From the NCBI GenBank assembly GCA_935421135.1, contig OW285188.1, forward strand, positions 207,001 to 271,000: a stretch of 64,000 nucleotides of DNA, read 5' to 3'. Each line of letters opens with the position of its first letter. Positions within the stretch are counted from its first letter, which is position 1. Made by a program: the position numbers and the translations under genes. Below the pieces are notes generated by a model. It saw only the letters and a list, made by a program, of their open reading frames with translations. It was not told the DNA's origin and made no database searches. Shown here piece after piece: positions 27,883 through 42,500 of the stretch. This DNA comes from Bugulina stolonifera. Its lineage: Eukaryota; Bryozoa; Gymnolaemata; Cheilostomatida; Bugulidae.

Positions 27883-27893
27883 TACATACTGTA
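27883..27893. other. Probable Tc1 excision footprint (TA-CATACTG-TA)
   Basis: Related blocks read ACATAGATTGC with a single TA (for example 6,732-6,733). Here the TA is doubled around CATACTG. The inserted bases can be read as the first two of the element's left end (CA) plus the last five of its right end (TACTG), followed by the second TA. That is the form left when a Tc1 element is cut out with staggered ends and the break is rejoined. The 9-bp insertion keeps the satellite register but matches no satellite unit variant I see elsewhere. Confidence 0.7.
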
Positions 27894-28028
27894 GATTGCA
27901 TTCTATGCACTCTATGCATTAGAATACATAGAATACATAGAATGCATAGAATACAATCTGTGCATTCCATGTATTCTATGCATTCTATGACTTCAATGCA
28001 TAGAAAGCATTCTATGTATTCTATACAT

Positions 28029-28091
28029 AGAATACATAGATTTCAGTCTATGCATTCTATGCATAGAATACATAGATTTCAGTCTATGCAT
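28029..28091. repeat. 63-bp replaced patch relative to 56,720-56,782
   Basis: The two passes align here with no length change, yet about 63 bp (seven units) differs. Pass 1 has two ATTTCAGTC-type subunits, while pass 2 has the TACATTCTATGTATTCAATG type also found in the related block at about 4.25 kb. The patch resembles sequence about 330 bp downstream (28,350-28,420), a plausible local donor. Confidence 0.75.
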
Positions 28092-31000
28092 TCTATGCAT
28101 AAAATACATAGAATGGATAGAATACATAGAATGTATTCTGTGCATTGTATGTATTCTATGAATTTCATATATTCTATGCATTCTGTGCATTGAATACATA
28201 GATTGCAGTCTATGCATTCTATGCATAGAATACATAGAATACATAAAATGCATAGAATGCAATCTGTGCATTCCATGTATCCTATGCATTCCATGTATTC
28301 TATGCATTCTGTGCATTGAACAAATAGATTGCATTCTATGCATTCTATGCATAGAATACATAGATTTCAGTCTATGCATTCTATGCATAGAATACATAGA
28401 TTTCAGTCTATGCATTCTATGCATAGAATACATAGATTGCATTCTCTGCACTCTCTGCACTCTATGCATTCCATGTATCCTATGCATTCCATGTATTCTA
28501 TGCATTCTGTGCATAGAATACATAGATTGCATTCTCTGCTTAGAATACATAGATAGCAGTCTATGCATTCTATGCATAGAATACAATGAATACATAGAAT
28601 GCATTCTATGCATTCCATGCATTATATGCATAGAATGCATTACATGCATAGAATGCATTCTATGCCGTAGAATGCATAAAATACATAGGATGCATAGAGC
28701 GCATTCTATGCATTCTATGTATTCTATGCCTTCAATGGATAGAATACATAGATTGCATTCTATGCACTCTATGCATAGAATACATAGAATACATAGAATG
28801 CATAGAATGCAATCTGTGCATTCCATTTATTCTATGCATTCCATATATTCTATGCATTCTGTGCACTGAATACATAGATTGCAGTCTATGCATTCTATGC
28901 ATAGATTATAAAGAATGCATCGAATGCGTTCTATGCGTAGAGTGCATAGAATACATAGAATGCATAGAGCGCATTCTATACATTCTATGTATTCAATGTA
29001 TTCTATGTATTCTATGCATAGAATACATAGATTGCATTCTATGCACTCTCTGCACTCTATGCATTCCATGTATCCTATGCATTCCATGTATTCTATGCAT
29101 TCTGTGCATTGAACAAATAGATTGCATTCTATGCATTCTATGCATAGAATACATAGATTTCAGTCTATGCATTCTATGCATAGAATACATAGATTTCAGT
29201 CTATGCATTCTATGCATAGAATACATAGATTTCAGTCTATGCATTCTATGCATAGATTACAAAGAATACATAGAATGCATCCTATGCATTCTATGCATTC
29301 CATGCATTTTATGCATAGAATGCATTACATGCATAGAATGCATTCTATGCGTTGAGTGCATAGAATACATAGGATGCATAGTGCGCATTCTATACATTCT
29401 ATGTATTCGACGTATTCTATGTATTCTATGCATAGAATACATAGATTGCATTCTATGCACTCTATGCACTCTATGCATTCCATGTATTCTATGCATTCTA
29501 TGAATTCTATGCATAGAAAGCATTCAATGTATTCTATACATTCTATGTATTCAATGTATTCTATGTTTTCCATGCATAGAACACATAGATTGCATTCTAT
29601 GCACTCTATGCATTCCATGTATTCTACGCATTCTATGAATTCTATACATAGAAAGCATTCAATGTATTCTATACATTCTATGTATTCAATGTATTCTATG
29701 TATTCCATGCATAAAATACATAGATTGAATTCTATGCACTCTATGCATTAGAATACATAGAATACATAGAATGCATAGAATACAATCTGTGCATTCCATG
29801 TATTCTATGCATTCTATGTATTCTATGCATTTTATGTATTCTATGCATTCGATGCATAGGATACATAGATTGCATTCTATACACTCTATGCATAGAATAC
29901 ATAGAATGCATAGAATGCATTACATGCATAGAATGCATTCTATGTGTAGAATGCATAGAATACATAGGATGCATAGAGCGCATTCTATGCATTCTGTGTA
30001 TTCTATGCATGCAATGCATAGAATACATAGATTGCATAGAATGCATTGAATACAATCTGTGCATTCCATGTATTCTATGCATTCTGTGCATAGAATACAT
30101 AGAATACATAGAATGCATAGAATGCATTCTGTGCATTCCATGTATTCTATGCATTCCGTGTATTCTATGCATTCCGTGTATTCTATGCATTCTGTGCATA
30201 GAATACATAGATTGCATTCTCTGCTTAGAATACATAGATAGCAGTCTATGCATTCTATGCATAGAATACAATGAATACATAGAATGCATTCTATGCATTC
30301 CATGCATTATATGCATAGAATGCATTACATGCATAGAATGCATTCTATGCGTAGAATGCATAGAATACATAGGATGCATAGAGCGCATTCTATGCATTCT
30401 ATGTATTCTATGCATTCAATGGATAGAATACATAGATTGCATTCTATGCACTCTATGCATTCCATGTATTCTACACATTCTATGAATTCTATGCATAGAA
30501 ATCATTCAATTTATTCTGTACATTCTATGTATTCAATGTATTCTATGTATTTCATGCATAGAATACATAGATTGCATTCTATGCAGTCTATGCATAGAAT
30601 ACATAGAATACATAAAATGCATAGAATGCAATCTGTGCATTCCATGTATCCTATGCATTCCATGTATTCTATTCATTCTGTGCATTGAACAAATATATTG
30701 CATTCTATGCATTCTATGCATAGAATACATAGATTTCAGTCTATGCATTCTATGCATAGAATACATAGATTTCAGTCTAGGCATTCTATGCATAGAATAC
30801 ATAGAGTACATAAAACGCATGGAATGCAATCTGTGCATTCCATGTATTCTATGCATTCCATGTATTCTATGCATTCTATGAATTCTATGCATAGAAAGCA
30901 TTCAATGTATTCTATACATTCTATGTATTCAATGTATTCTATGTATTCCATGCATAGTATACATATATTGCATTCTATGCACTCTATGCATTCCATGTAT

Positions 31001-33531
31001 TCTACGCATTCAATGAATTGTATGCATAGAAAGCATTCAATGTATTCTATACATCCTATGTATTCAATGTATTCTATGTATTCTATGTATTCCATGCATA
31101 GAATACATAGATTGCATTCTATGCACTCTATGCATAGAATACATAGATTGCATTCTATGCACTCTATGCATTAGAATACATAGAATACATAGAATGCATA
31201 GAATACAATCTGTGCATTCCATGTATTCTATGCATTCTATGTATTTTATGCATTCTGTGCATTGAATACATAGATTGCATTCTATGCATTCTATGCATAG
31301 AATACATAGATTGCATTCTATGCTTAGAATGCATAGATAGCAGTCTATGCATTCTATGCATAGAATACAATGAATACATAGAATGCATTCTATGCATTCC
31401 ATGCATTATATGCATAGAATGCATTACATGCATAGAATGCATTCTATGCGTAGAGTGCATATAATACATAGGATGCATAGAGCGCATTCTATGCATTCTA
31501 TGTATTCTATGCATTCAATGGATAGAATACATAGATTGCATTCTATGCACTCTATGCATTCCATGTATTCTACACATTCTATGAATTCTATGCATAGAAA
31601 TCATTCAATGTGTTCTATACATTCTATGTATTCAATCTATTCTATTGCATTCTATGCAGTCTATGCATAGAATACATAGAATACATAAAATGCATAGAAT
31701 GCAATCTGTGCATTCCATGTATCCTATGCATTCCATGTATTCTATGCATTCTGTGCATTGAACAAATAGATTGCATTCTATGCATTCTATGCATAGAATA
31801 CATAGATTTCAGTCTATGCATTCTATGCATAGAATACATAGATTTCAGTCTATGCATTCTATGCATAGAATACATAGAATACATAAAATGCATGGAATGC
31901 AATCTGTGCATTCCATGTATTCTATGCATTCCATGTATTCTATGCATTCCGTGTATTCTATGCATTCCGTGTATTCTATGCATTCTGTGCATAGAATACA
32001 TAGATTGCATTCTCTGCTTAGAATACATAGATAGCAGTCTATGCATTCTATGCATAGAATACAATGAATACATAGAATGCATTCTATGCATTCCATGCAT
32101 TATATGCATAGAATACATGGGATGCATAGAGCGCATTCTATGCATTCTATGTATTCTATGCATTCAATGGATAGAATACATAGATTGCATTCTATGCACT
32201 CTATGCATTCCATGTATTCTACACATTCTATAAATTTTATGCATAAAAATCATTCAATTTATTCTATACATTCTATGTATTCAATGTATTCTATGTATTT
32301 CATGCATAGAATACATAGATTGCATTCTATGCAGTCTATGCATAGAATACATAGAATACATAAAATGCATAGAATGCAATCTGTGCATTCCATGTATCCT
32401 ATGCATTCCATGTATTCTATGCATTCCATGTATTCTATGCATTCCATGTATTCTGTGCATTGAACAAATAGATTGCATTCTATGCATAGAATACATAGAT
32501 TTCAGTCTATGCATTCTATGCATAGAATACAAAGAATACATAGAATGCATTCTATGCATTCCATGCATTTTATGCATAGAATGCACTCTATGCGTAGAAT
32601 GCATAGAATACATAGGATGCATAGAGCGCATTCTATGCATTCTATGTATTCTATGCATGCAATGCATATAATATATAGATTGCATACTATGCATTCCATG
32701 TATTCTATGCATTCTATGACTTCTATGCGTAGAAAGCATTCTATGTATTCTATACATTCTATGTATTCAATGTATTCTATGTATTCCATGCATAGTATAC
32801 ATAGATTGCATTCTATGCACTCTATGCATTCCATGTATTCTATGCATTCTATGAATTCTATGCATAGAAAGCATTCAATGTATTCTATACATTCTATGTA
32901 TTCAATGTATTCTATGTATTCCATGCATAGTATACATATATTGCATTCTATGCACTCTATGCACTCCATGTATTCTACGCATTCAATGAATTGTATGCAT
33001 AGAAAGCATTCGATGTATTCTATACATTCTATGTATTTAATGTATTCAATGTATTCTATGTATTCCATGCATAGAATACATAGATTGCATTCTATGCACT
33101 CTATGCATAGAATACATAGATTGCATTCTACGCACTCTATGCGTTAGAATACATAGAATACATAGAATGCATAGAATACAATCTGTTCATTCCATGTATT
33201 CTATGCATTCTATGTATTTTATGCATTCTGTGCATTGAATACATAGATTGCATTCTATGCATAGAATACATAGATTGCATTCTATGCTTAGAATACATAG
33301 ATAGCAGTGTATGCATTCTATGCATAGAATACTATCTATGCATAGAATGCATGGAAAACATTGATTACATAGAATGCATTTTATGCATTATATGCATAGA
33401 ATGCATTCCATGCATAGCATTCATGGAGCGCATTCTATGCATTCTATGTATTCTATGCATTTTATTTATTCTATGCATTCGATGCATAGGATACATAGAT
33501 TGCATCCTATACACTCTATGCATAGAATACA

Positions 33532-33533
33532 TA
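33532..33533. other. Unoccupied TA in pass 2 (flank deleted)
   Basis: Carries the same GCATCCTATACACTC lineage marker on the left. On the right, 18 bp (two units) present in the other empty sites is missing, so it is a diverged empty relative. Confidence 0.75.
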
Positions 33534-36500
33534 GAATGCATAGAATGCATTCTATGTGTAGAATGCATAGAATACATAGGATGCATAGAGCGCATTCTAT
33601 GCATTCTATGTATTCTATGCATGCAATACATAAAATACATAGATTGCATAGAATGCATAGAATACAATCTGTGCATTCCATGTATTCTATGCATTCTGTG
33701 CATAGAATACATAGATTGCACTCTGTGCATTGTATGCATACTATGCATTCTATGTATTCTATGCATTTTATGCATAGAATACATAGAATACATAGAATGC
33801 ATAGAATGCATTCTGTGCATTCCATGTATTCTATGCATTCCGTGTATTCTATGCATTCCGTGTATTCTATGCATTCTGTGCATAGAATACATAGATTGCA
33901 TTCTCTGCTTAGAATACATCGATAGCAGTCTATGCATTCTAGGCATAGAATACAATGAATACATAGAATGCATTCTATGCATTCCATGCATTATATGCAT
34001 AGAATGCATTACATGCATAGAATGCATTCTATGCGTAGAATGCATAGAATACATAGGATGCATCGAGCGCATTCTATGCATTCTATGTATTCTATGCATT
34101 CAATGGATGGAATACATAGATTGCATTCTATGCACTCTATGCATTCCATGTATTCTACACATTCTATGAATTCTATGCCTAAAAATCATTCAATTTATTC
34201 TATACATTCTATGTATTCAATGTATTCTATGTATTTCATGCATAGAATACATAGATTGCATTCTATGCAGTCTATGCATAGAATACATAGAATACATAAA
34301 ATGCATAGAATGCAATCTGTGCATTCCATGTATCCTATGCATTCCATGTATTCTATGGATTCCATGTATTCTATGCGTTCCATGTATTCTGTGCATTGAA
34401 CAAATAGAGTGCATTCTATGCATAGAATACATAGATTTCAGTCTATGCATTCTATGCATAGAATACAAAGAATACATAGAATGCATTCTATGCATTCCAT
34501 GCATTTTATGCATGGAATGCATTACATGCATAGAATGCATTCTATGCGTAGAATGCATAGAATACATAGGATGCATAGAGCGCATTCTATGCATTCTATG
34601 TATTCTATGCATGCAATGCATATAATATATAGATTGCATTCTATGCATTCCATGTATTCTATGCATTCTATGACTTCTATGCGTAGAAAGCATTCTATGT
34701 ATTCTATACATTCTATGTATTCAATGTATTCTATGTATTCCATGCATAGTATACATAGATTGCATTCTATGCACTCTATGCATTCCATGTATTCTATGCA
34801 TTCTATGAATTCTATGCATAGAAAGCATTCAATGTATTCTATACATCCTATGTATTCAATGTATTCCATGTATTCCATGCATAGTATACATATATTCCAT
34901 TCTATGCACTCTATGCATTCCATGTATTCTACGCATTCTATGAATTGTATGCATAGAAAGCATTCAATGTATTCTATACATTCTATGTATTCAATGTATT
35001 CTATGTATTCTATGTATTACATGCATAGAATACATAGATTGCATTCTATGCACTCTATGCATAGAATACATAGATTGCATTCTATGCACTCTATGCATTA
35101 GAATACATAGAATACATAGAATGCATAGAATACAATCTGTGCATTCCATGTATTCTATGCATTCTATGACTTCAATGCATAGAAAGCATTCTATGTATTC
35201 TATACATTCTATGTATTCAATGTATTCTATGTATTCCATGCATAAAATACATAGATTGAATTCTATGCACTCTATGCATTAGAATACATAGAATACATAG
35301 AATGCATAGAATACAATCTGTGCATTCCATGTATTCTATGCATTCTATGTATTCTATGCATTTTATGTATTCTATGCATTCGATGCATAGGATACATAGA
35401 TTGCATTCTATACACTCTATGCATAGAATACATAGAATGCATAGAATGCATTACATGCATAGAATGCATTCTATGTGTAGAATGCATAGAATACATAGGA
35501 TGCATAGAGCGCATTCTATGCATTCTGTGTATTCTATGCATGCAATGCATAGAATACATAGATTGCATAGAATGCATAGAATACAATCTGTGCATTCCAT
35601 GTATTCTATGCATTCTGTGCATAGAATACATAGATTGCACTCTGTGCATTGTATGCATACTATGCATTCTATGTATTCTATGCATTCTATGCATAGAATA
35701 CATAGAATACATAGAATGCATAGAATGCATTCTGTGCATTCCATGTATTCTATGCATTCCGTGTATTCTATGCATTCCGTGTATTCTATGCATTCTGTGC
35801 ATAGAATACATAGATTGCATTCTCTGCTTAGAATACATAGATAGCAGTCTATGCATTCTATGCATAGAATACAATGAATACATAGAATGCATTCTATGCA
35901 TTCCATGCATTATATGCATAGAATGCATTACATGCATAGAATGCATTCTATGCGTAGAATGCATAGAATACATAGGATGCATAGAGCGCATTCTATGCAT
36001 TCTATGTATTCTATGCATTCAATGGATAGAATACATAGATTGCATTCTATGCACTCTATGCATTCCATGTATTCTACACATTCTATGAATTCTATGCATA
36101 GAAATCATTCAATTTATTCTGTACATTCTATGTATTCAATGTATTCTATGTATTTCATGCATAGAATACATAGATTGCATTCTATGCAGTCTATGCATAG
36201 AATACATAGAATACATAAAATGCATAGAATGCAATCTGTACATTCCATGTATCCTATGCATTCCATGTATTCTATTCATTCTGTGCATTGAACAAATATA
36301 TTGCATTCTATGCATTCTATGCATAGAATACATAGATTTCAGTCTATGCATTCTATGCATAGAATACATAGATTTCAGTCTAGGCATTCTATGCATAGAA
36401 TACATAGAGTACATAAAACGCATGGAATGCAATCTGTGCATTCCATGTATTCTATGCATTCCATGTATTCTATGCATTCTATGAATTCTATGCATAGAAA

Positions 36501-39500
36501 GCATTCAATGTATTCTATACATTCTATGTATTCAATGTATTCTATGTATTCCATGCATAGTATACATATATTGCATTCTATGCACTCTATGCATTCCATG
36601 TATTCTACGCATTCAATGAATTGTATGCATAGAAAGCATTCAATGTATTCTATACATTCTATGTATTCAATGTATTCTATGTATTCTATGTATTCCATGC
36701 ATAGAATACATAGATTGCATTCTATGCACTCTATGCATAGAATACATAGATTGCATTCTATGCACTCTATGCATTAGAATACATAGAATACATAGAATGC
36801 ATAGAATACAATCTGTGCATTCCATGTATTCTATGCATTCTATGTATTTTATGCATTCTGTGCATTGAATACATAGATTGCATTCTATGCGTTCTATGCA
36901 TAGAATACATAGATTGCATTCTATGCTTAGAATACATAGATAGCAGTCTATGCATTCTATGCATAGAATACAATGAATACATAGAATGCATTCTATGCAT
37001 TCCATGCATTATATGCATAGAATGCATTACATGCATAGAATGCATTCTATGCGTAGAGTGCATATAATACATAGGATGCATAGAGCGCATTCTATGCATT
37101 CTATGTATTCTATGCATTCAATGGATAGAATACATAGATTGCATTCTATGCACTCTATGCATTCCATGTATTCTACACATTCTATGAATTCTATGCATAG
37201 AAATCATTCAATGTGTTCTATACATTCTATGTATTCAATCTATTCTATTGCATTCTATGCAGTCTATGCATAGAATACATAGAATACATAAAATGCATAG
37301 AATGCAATCTGTGCATTCCATGTATCCTATGCATTCCATGTATTCTATGCATTCTGTGCATTGAACAAATAGATTGCATTCTATGCATTCTATGCATAGA
37401 ATACATAGATTTCAGTCTATGCATTCTATGCATAGAATACATAGATTTCAGTCTATGCATTCTATGCATAGAATACATAGAATACATAAAATGCATGGAA
37501 TGCAATCTGTGCATTCCATGTATTCTATGCATTCCATGTATTCTATGCATTCCGTGTATTCTATGCATTCCGTGTATTCTATGCATTCTGTGCATAGAAT
37601 ACATAGATTGCATTCTCTGCTTAGAATACATAGATAGCAGTCTATGCATTCTATGCATAGAATACAATGAATACATAGAATGCATTCTATGCATTCCATG
37701 CATTATATGCATAGAATACATGGGATGCATAGAGCGCATTCTATACATTCTATGTATTTAATGTATTCTATGTATTCTATGCATAGAATACATAGATTGC
37801 ATTCTATGCACTCTCTGCACTCTATGCATTCCATGTATCTTATGCATTCCATGTATTCTATGCATTCTGTGCATTGAACAAATAGATTGCATTCTATGCA
37901 TTCTATGCATAGAATACATAGATTTCAGTCTATGCATTCTATGCATAGAATACATAGATTTCAGTCTATGCATTCTATGCATAGAATACATAGATTTCAG
38001 TCTATGCATTCTATGCATAGATTACAAAGAATACATAGAATGCATTCTATGCATTCTATGCATTCCATGCATTTTATGCATAGAATGCATTACATGCATA
38101 GAATGCATTCTATGCGTAGAGTGCATAGAATACATAGGATGCATAGAGCGCATTCTATACATTCTATGTATTCGACGTATTCTATGTATTCTATGCATAG
38201 AATACATAGATTGCATTCTATGCACTCTATGCACTCTATGCATTCCATGTATTCTATGCATTCTATGAATTCTATGCATAGAAAGCATTCAATGTATTCT
38301 ATACATTCTATGTATTCAATGTATTCTATGTTTTCCATGCATAGAATACATAGATTGCATTCTATGCACTCTATGCATTCCATGTATTCTACGCATTCTA
38401 TGAATTCTATGCATAGAAATCATTCAATTTATTCTGTACATTCTATGTATTCAATGTATTCTATGTATTTCATGCATAGAATACATAGATTGCATTCTAT
38501 GCAGTCTATGCATAGAATACATAGAATACATAAAATGCATAGAATGCAATCTGTACATTCCATGTATCCTATGCATTCCATGTATTCTATTCATTCTGTG
38601 CATTGAACAAATATATTGCATTCTATGCATTCTATGCATAGAATACATAGATTTCAGTCTATGCATTCTATGCATAGAATACATAGATTTCAGTCTAGGC
38701 ATTCTATGCATAGAATACATAGAGTACATAAAACGCATGGAATGCAATCTGTGCATTCCATGTATTCTATGCATTCCATGTATTCTATGCATTCTATGAA
38801 TTCTATGCATAGAAAGCATTCAATGTATTCTATACATTCTATGTATTCAATGTATTCTATGTATTCCATGCATAGTATACATATATTGCATTCTATGCAC
38901 TCTATGCATTCCATGTATTCTACGCATTCAATGAATTGTATGCATAGAAAGCATTCAATGTATTCTATACATTCTATGTATTCAATGTATTCTATGTATT
39001 CTATGTATTCCATGCATAGAATACATAGATTGCATTCTATGCACTCTATGCATAGAATACATAGATTGCATTCTATGCACTCTATGCATTAGAATACATA
39101 GAATACATAGAATGCATAGAATACAATCTGTGCATTCCATGTATTCTATGCATTCTATGTATTTTATGCATTCTGTGCATTGAATACATAGATTGCATTC
39201 TATGCGTTCTATGCATAGAATACATAGATTGCATTCTATGCTTAGAATACATAGATAGCAGTCTATGCATTCTATGCATAGAATACAATGAATACATAGA
39301 ATGCATTCTATGCATTCCATGCATTATATGCATAGAATGCATTACATGCATAGAATGCATTCTATGCGTAGAGTGCATATAATACATAGGATGCATAGAG
39401 CGCATTCTATGCATTCTATGTATTCTATGCATTCAATGGATAGAATACATAGATTGCATTCTATGCACTCTATGCATTCCATGTATTCTACACATTCTAT

Positions 39501-42500
39501 GAATTCTATGCATAGAAATCATTCAATGTGTTCTATACATTCTATGTATTCAATCTATTCTATTGCATTCTATGCAGTCTATGCATAGAATACATAGAAT
39601 ACATAAAATGCATAGAATGCAATCTGTGCATTCCATGTATCCTATGCATTCCATGTATTCTATGCATTCTGTGCATTGAACAAATAGATTGCATTCTATG
39701 CATTCTATGCATAGAATACATAGATTTCAGTCTATGCATTCTATGCATAGAATACATAGATTTCAGTCTATGCATTCTATGCATAGAATACATAGAATAC
39801 ATAAAATGCATGGAATGCAATCTGTGCATTCCATGTATTCTATGCATTCCATGTATTCTATGCATTCCGTGTATTCTATGCATTCCGTGTATTCTATGCA
39901 TTCTGTGCATAGAATACATAGATTGCATTCTCTGCTTAGAATACATAGATAGCAGTCTATGCATTCTATGCATAGAATACAATGAATACATAGAATGCAT
40001 TCTATGCATTCCATGCATTATATGCATAGAATACATGGGATGCATAGAGCGCATTCTATACATTCTATGTATTCAATGTATTCTATGTATTCTATGCATA
40101 GAATACATAGATTGCATTCTATGCACTCTCTGCACTCTATGCATTCCATGTATCCTATGCATTCCATGTATTCTATGCATTCTGTGCATTGAACAAATAG
40201 ATTGCATTCTATGCATTCTATGCATAGAATACATAGATTTCAGTCTATGCATTCTATGCATAGAATACATAGATTTCAGTCTATGCATTCTATGCATAGA
40301 ATACATAGATTTCAGTCTATGCATTCTATGCATAGATTACAAAGAATACATAGAATGCATTCTATGCATTCTATGCATTCCATGCATTTTATGCATAGAA
40401 TGCATTACATGCATAGAATGCGTTCTATGCGTAGAGTGCATAGAATACATAGGATGCATAGTGCGCATTCTATACATTCTATGTATTCGACGTATTCTAT
40501 GTATTCTATGCATAGAATACATAGATTGCATTCTATGCACTCTATGCACTCTATGCATTCCATGTATTCTATGCATTCTATGAATTCTATGCATAGAAAG
40601 CATTCAATGTATTCTATACATTCTATGTATTCAATGTATTCTATGTTTTCCATGCATAGAATACATAGATTGCATTCTATGCACTCTATGCATTCCATGT
40701 ATTCTACGCATTCTATGAATTCTATACATAGAAAGCATTCAATGTATTCTATACATTCTATGTATTCAATGTATTCTATGTATTCCATGCATAAAATACA
40801 TAGATTGAATTCTATGCACTCTATGCATTAGAATACATAGAATACATAGAATGCATAGAATACAATCTGTGCATTCCATGTATTCTATGCATTCTATGTA
40901 TTCTATGCATTTTATGTATTCTATGCATTCGATGCATAGGATACATAGATTGCATTCTATACACTCTATGCATAGAATACATAGAATGCATAGAATGCAT
41001 TACATGCATAGAATGCATTCTATGTGTAGAATGCATAGAATACATAGGATGCATAGAGCGCATTCTATGCATTCTGTGTATTCTATGCATGCAATGCATA
41101 GAATACATAGATTGCATAGAATGCATAGAATACAATCTGTGCATTCCATGTATTCTATGCATTCTGTGCATAGAATACATAGAATACATAGAATGCATAG
41201 AATGCATTCTGTGCATTCTATGCATTCCGTGTATTCTATGCATTCTGTGCATAGAATACATAGATTGCATTCTCTGCTTAGAATACATAGATAGCAGTCT
41301 ATGCATTCTATGCATAGAATACAATGAATACATAGAATGCATTCTATGCATTCCATGCATTATATGCATAGAATGCATGACATGCATAGAATGCATTCTA
41401 TGCGTAGAATGCATAGAATACATAGGATGCATAGAGCGCATTCTATGCATTCTATGTATTCTATGCATTCAATGGATAGAATACATAGATTGCATTCTAT
41501 GCACTCTATGCATTCCATGTATTCTACACATTCTATGAATTCTATGCATAGAAATCATTCAATTTATTCTGTACATTCTATGTATTCAATGTATTCTATA
41601 TATTTCATGCATAGAATACATAGATTGCATTCTATGCAGTCTATGCATAGAATACATAGAATACATAAAATGCATGGAATGCAATCTGTGCATTCCATGT
41701 ATCCTATGCATTCCATGTATTCTATTCATTCTGTGCATTGAACAAATATATTGCATTCTATGCATTCTATGCATAGAATACATAGATTTCAGTCTATGCA
41801 TTCTATGCATAGAATACATAGATTTCAGTCTAGGCATTCTATGCATAGAATACATAGAGTACATAAAACGCATGGAATGCAAACTGTGCATTCCATGTAT
41901 TCTATGCATTCCATGTATTCTATGCATTCTATGAATTCTATGCATAGAAAGCATTCAATGTATTCTATACATTCTATGTATTCAATGTATTCTATGTATT
42001 CCATGCATAGTATACATATACTGCATTCTATGCACTCTATGCATTCCATGTATTCTACGCATTCAATGAATTGTATGCATAGAAAGCATTCAATGTATTC
42101 TATACATTCTATGTATTCAATGTATTCTATGTATTCTATGTATTCCATGCATAGAATACATAGATTGCATTCTATGCACTCTATGCATAGAATACATAGA
42201 TTGCATTCTATGCACTCTATGCATTAGAATACATAGAATACATAGAATGCATAGAATACAATCTGTGCATTCCATGTATTCTATGCATTCTATGTATTTT
42301 ATGCATTCTGTGCATTGAATACATAGATTGCATTCTATGCATTCTATGCATAGAATACATAGATTGCATTCTATGCTTAGAATACATAGATAGCAGTCTA
42401 TGCATTCTATGCATAGAATACAATGAATACATAGAATGCATTCTATGCATGTAATGCATTATATGCATAGAATGCATTACATGCATAGAATGCATCCTAT

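Larger units (their letters stand above)
4985..33330. repeat. Mega-repeat, pass 1 (about 28.3 kb)
   Basis: Begins with the ACTATCTATGCATAG / CATGGAAAACATTG block and ends at the rare GCAGTGTATGC variant (33,305). It contains the 3.0-kb pair, the 1,793-bp pair, the 4.8-kb pair and transposon copy 1. Its end matches 3.69 kb and 61.99 kb, which also carry GCAGTGTATGC, so the sequence before 4 kb is the tail of an earlier pass. Confidence 0.8.

Noticed and set aside
28660..28670. Extra C in CTATGCCGTAGAATG (also about 57,353) as a frameshift or sequencing error
   Set aside because: Present at the same place in both mega-repeat passes, so it is a real inherited variant, but it has no coding meaning in a satellite.
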